From CAYRVX01 sp964642165 (GTDB taxonomy: Bacteria > Planctomycetota > Phycisphaerae > SM23-33), in NCBI GenBank assembly GCA_964642165.1, contig CAZXOC010000180.1, positions 1 through 15,318 on the forward strand: a stretch of DNA of 15,318 nucleotides. Reading direction: 5' to 3'. Below are positions 14,354-15,318 of this stretch, piece by piece. The notes under the pieces were generated by a model. It ran no database searches. It saw only the letters and a program-made list of their open reading frames with translations, and was not told the DNA's origin. The number at the start of each line of letters is the position of its first letter. Position 1 is the stretch's first letter. The position numbers were made by a program, and so were the translations under genes.

Positions 14354-14742
14354 TCCGTGGCGGCGGGCGCCTCGACCCCGCCGAGCAGTTCCGTGACCCG
14401 CTGGAGGACCTCCCGGGGCGAGAAGGGCTTGGCCAGCACGGCGGAGATCCGCGCCTCGGCCATCTCCTCCGGCTCGATGTCAAACCCTCTGGCCGTGAGC
14501 ATCATGGCGGGGATGTCCCGCGTTTCCGGCCGGGAACGCAGGCGCTTGCACAGCTCCAGTCCGGTGAGGAACGGCATCTGGAAGTCCGTGATCACGAGGT
14601 CCGGCTGCTCCGTGTTGCACAGCTCCAGCGCCTCCTCGCCGTCGACCGCCGTGATCACGTCATAGCCCGCGTTGCGCAACTTCATGGAGACGACGTGGAG
14701 GATGTGGGCCTCGTCGTCGGCTACCAGGATCTTCCGGGTCAT
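14350..14742 (-). CDS. Stand-alone response regulator receiver protein
   Basis: This 130-residue protein is a CheY-like receiver domain with no output domain. Acidic pocket Asp9-Asp10, phosphoacceptor Asp53 (LVITDFQMP), switch Thr83 (MLTA) and Lys105 (AKPF) are all in place, so it should be phosphorylated. A short Ala/Glu tail follows the last helix. The stop overlaps the HD-GYP start as GTGA, giving tight coupling. The neighbouring kinase is the obvious phosphodonor (inference), and the HD-GYP protein, ATPase or STAS protein are candidate targets. An AAGG ribosome site precedes the ATG. Confidence 0.94.
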   Translation of the reverse strand: MTRKILVADDEAHILHVVSMKLRNAGYDVITAVDGEEALELCNTEQPDLVITDFQMPFLTGLELCKRLRSRPETRDIPAMMLTARGFDIEPEEMAEARISAVLAKPFSPREVLQRVTELLGGVEAPAATE

Positions 14743-14793
14743 GTCACACCTTTTCCCGCCCGCTCGCCCGGGCCAGTCCCCTTGCCCGTGCGC

Positions 14794-15318
14794 TCAGTGC
14801 AAAACGGGCAGCTCGAAGCGGAACTCGCTGCCCTTGCCCTCCTTGCTGGCCACGGTCAGCTTGCCGTCGTGCAAGGTCTCGACGACGTGCTTGACCAGCG
14901 TCAGCCCGAGGCCGGTCCCCTTGGCCAGCTTCCGATTCGCGTTGACGCGATAGAACTTGTCGAAGATGTGCGGCAACTCCTCCTGGGAGATCCCCGCGCC
15001 GGTGTCGGCCACCTCGCAGAAGCTCACGCCGCGCTGCTCGTCCACGCCCACGCTGACCGTGACGGTGCCACCGGACGGCGTGTACTTGATGGCGTTGGAG
15101 ATCAGGTTCATGACGGCCTGGTAGATCATGTCGTGGTCGGCCTCGACCTGGTAGTAGAGCGGCGTGAGCCGCGCGTCGATCTTGATGTCCTTCTGCCGGG
15201 CCTGCGGGGCGGCGACGTCCAGGACCTGCTTGGCCACGGCGGGCAGGCCGATCGGCTCGCGGACCACCTTCACCACGCCCGACTCGATCCGCGAGATGTT
15301 CAGGATGTTCTCGATCAG
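14794..15318 (-). CDS. Sensor histidine kinase, C-terminal part (runs off the window)
   Basis: 174 residues are visible up to the stop at 14794; the gene continues beyond 15318. The first visible residues (LIENILNISRIESG) are the second dimerisation helix of a HisKA domain, so the phosphoacceptor His lies just outside. The ATPase domain is complete. The N box has Asn75 (fragment numbering) in NLISNAIKYT, the G1 box is DTGAGI (105-110), the F box is FDKFYRV (119-125) and the G2 box is GTGLGL (134-139). It should autophosphorylate and feed the receiver protein encoded 51 nt downstream. The sensor region is not visible, so the signal is unknown. A shorter reading from an internal GTG (15276) would cut the HisKA helix and is rejected. 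Confidence 0.93.
   Translation of the reverse strand: MIENILNISRIESGVVKVVREPIGLPAVAKQVLDVAAPQARQKDIKIDARLTPLYYQVEADHDMIYQAVMNLISNAIKYTPSGGTVTVSVGVDEQRGVSFCEVADTGAGISQEELPHIFDKFYRVNANRKLAKGTGLGLTLVKHVVETLHDGKLTVASKEGKGSEFRFELPVLH

Noticed and set aside
12821..14665. 614-residue forward frame opposite the HD-GYP gene
   Set aside because: The minus strand carries intact HD-GYP catalytic motifs; the forward translation has no domain features.
1..15318. CRISPR array, insertion sequence, phage or toxin-antitoxin module
   Set aside because: No spaced direct repeats, transposase, integrase, terminal inverted repeats or toxin-like small gene pair was seen on either strand.
1..15318. tRNA or rRNA genes
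   Set aside because: No cloverleaf-like segment or conserved rRNA stretch was recognised in any intergenic region.

Overview
This is a very GC-rich bacterial window with features typical of the Planctomycetes/PVC group. The two large pseudopilins each carry the GFTLAE prepilin cleavage site, a 'C..NLxKxG' element and a C-terminal H-X9-DG motif, a combination familiar from that group. Short HEAT-repeat lipoproteins and weak or absent Shine-Dalgarno sites at some starts also fit. The phylum is inferred; there is no rRNA or marker gene to settle it. A run of exactly 100 N (9233-9332) is a scaffold gap, so linkage between the left and right parts is only as good as the scaffolding.

Left part, + strand. 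A strong sigma70-type promoter (TTGACA, 17 bp, CATAAT at 149-177) precedes a four-gene block. It holds HEAT-repeat envelope protein A, pseudopilin A, HEAT-repeat lipoprotein B and pseudopilin B. A/A and B/B are paralogous pairs, so a two-gene HEAT/pseudopilin cassette has been tandemly duplicated. After a roughly 200-base spacer with a TATAAT box comes a second + strand unit: an archaeal/bacterial-type glycogen debranching enzyme and, 4 nt later, an unrecognised secreted/membrane protein.

Middle part, - strand (7046-9180). A class B DnaJ/CbpA-type co-chaperone, a small two-helix membrane protein and a creatininase-family hydrolase form a compact transcription unit. It converges on the + strand unit with a 22-nt overlap of the 3' ends.

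Right part, - strand (9387-15318, beyond the gap). A tightly packed operon is read right to left: a sensor histidine kinase (N-terminus off the window), a stand-alone receiver protein, a PocR-like/GAF/HD-GYP protein, a STAS anti-sigma-antagonist-like protein, a GspE/PilB secretion ATPase and a GspF/PilC platform protein. Start/stop overlaps (GTGA, ATGA) and gaps of a few tens of bases make it very probably one transcript.

The most notable biology is the fusion of a whole signalling cascade (two-component, c-di-GMP phosphodiesterase, STAS) with the motor genes of a type II secretion/type IV pilus machine. The ATPase keeps a degenerate copy of the c-di-GMP-binding MshEN motif. On the same scaffold lies the duplicated HEAT-lipoprotein/pseudopilin cassette, whose products could be substrates or tips of such a machine. 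That link is inference.
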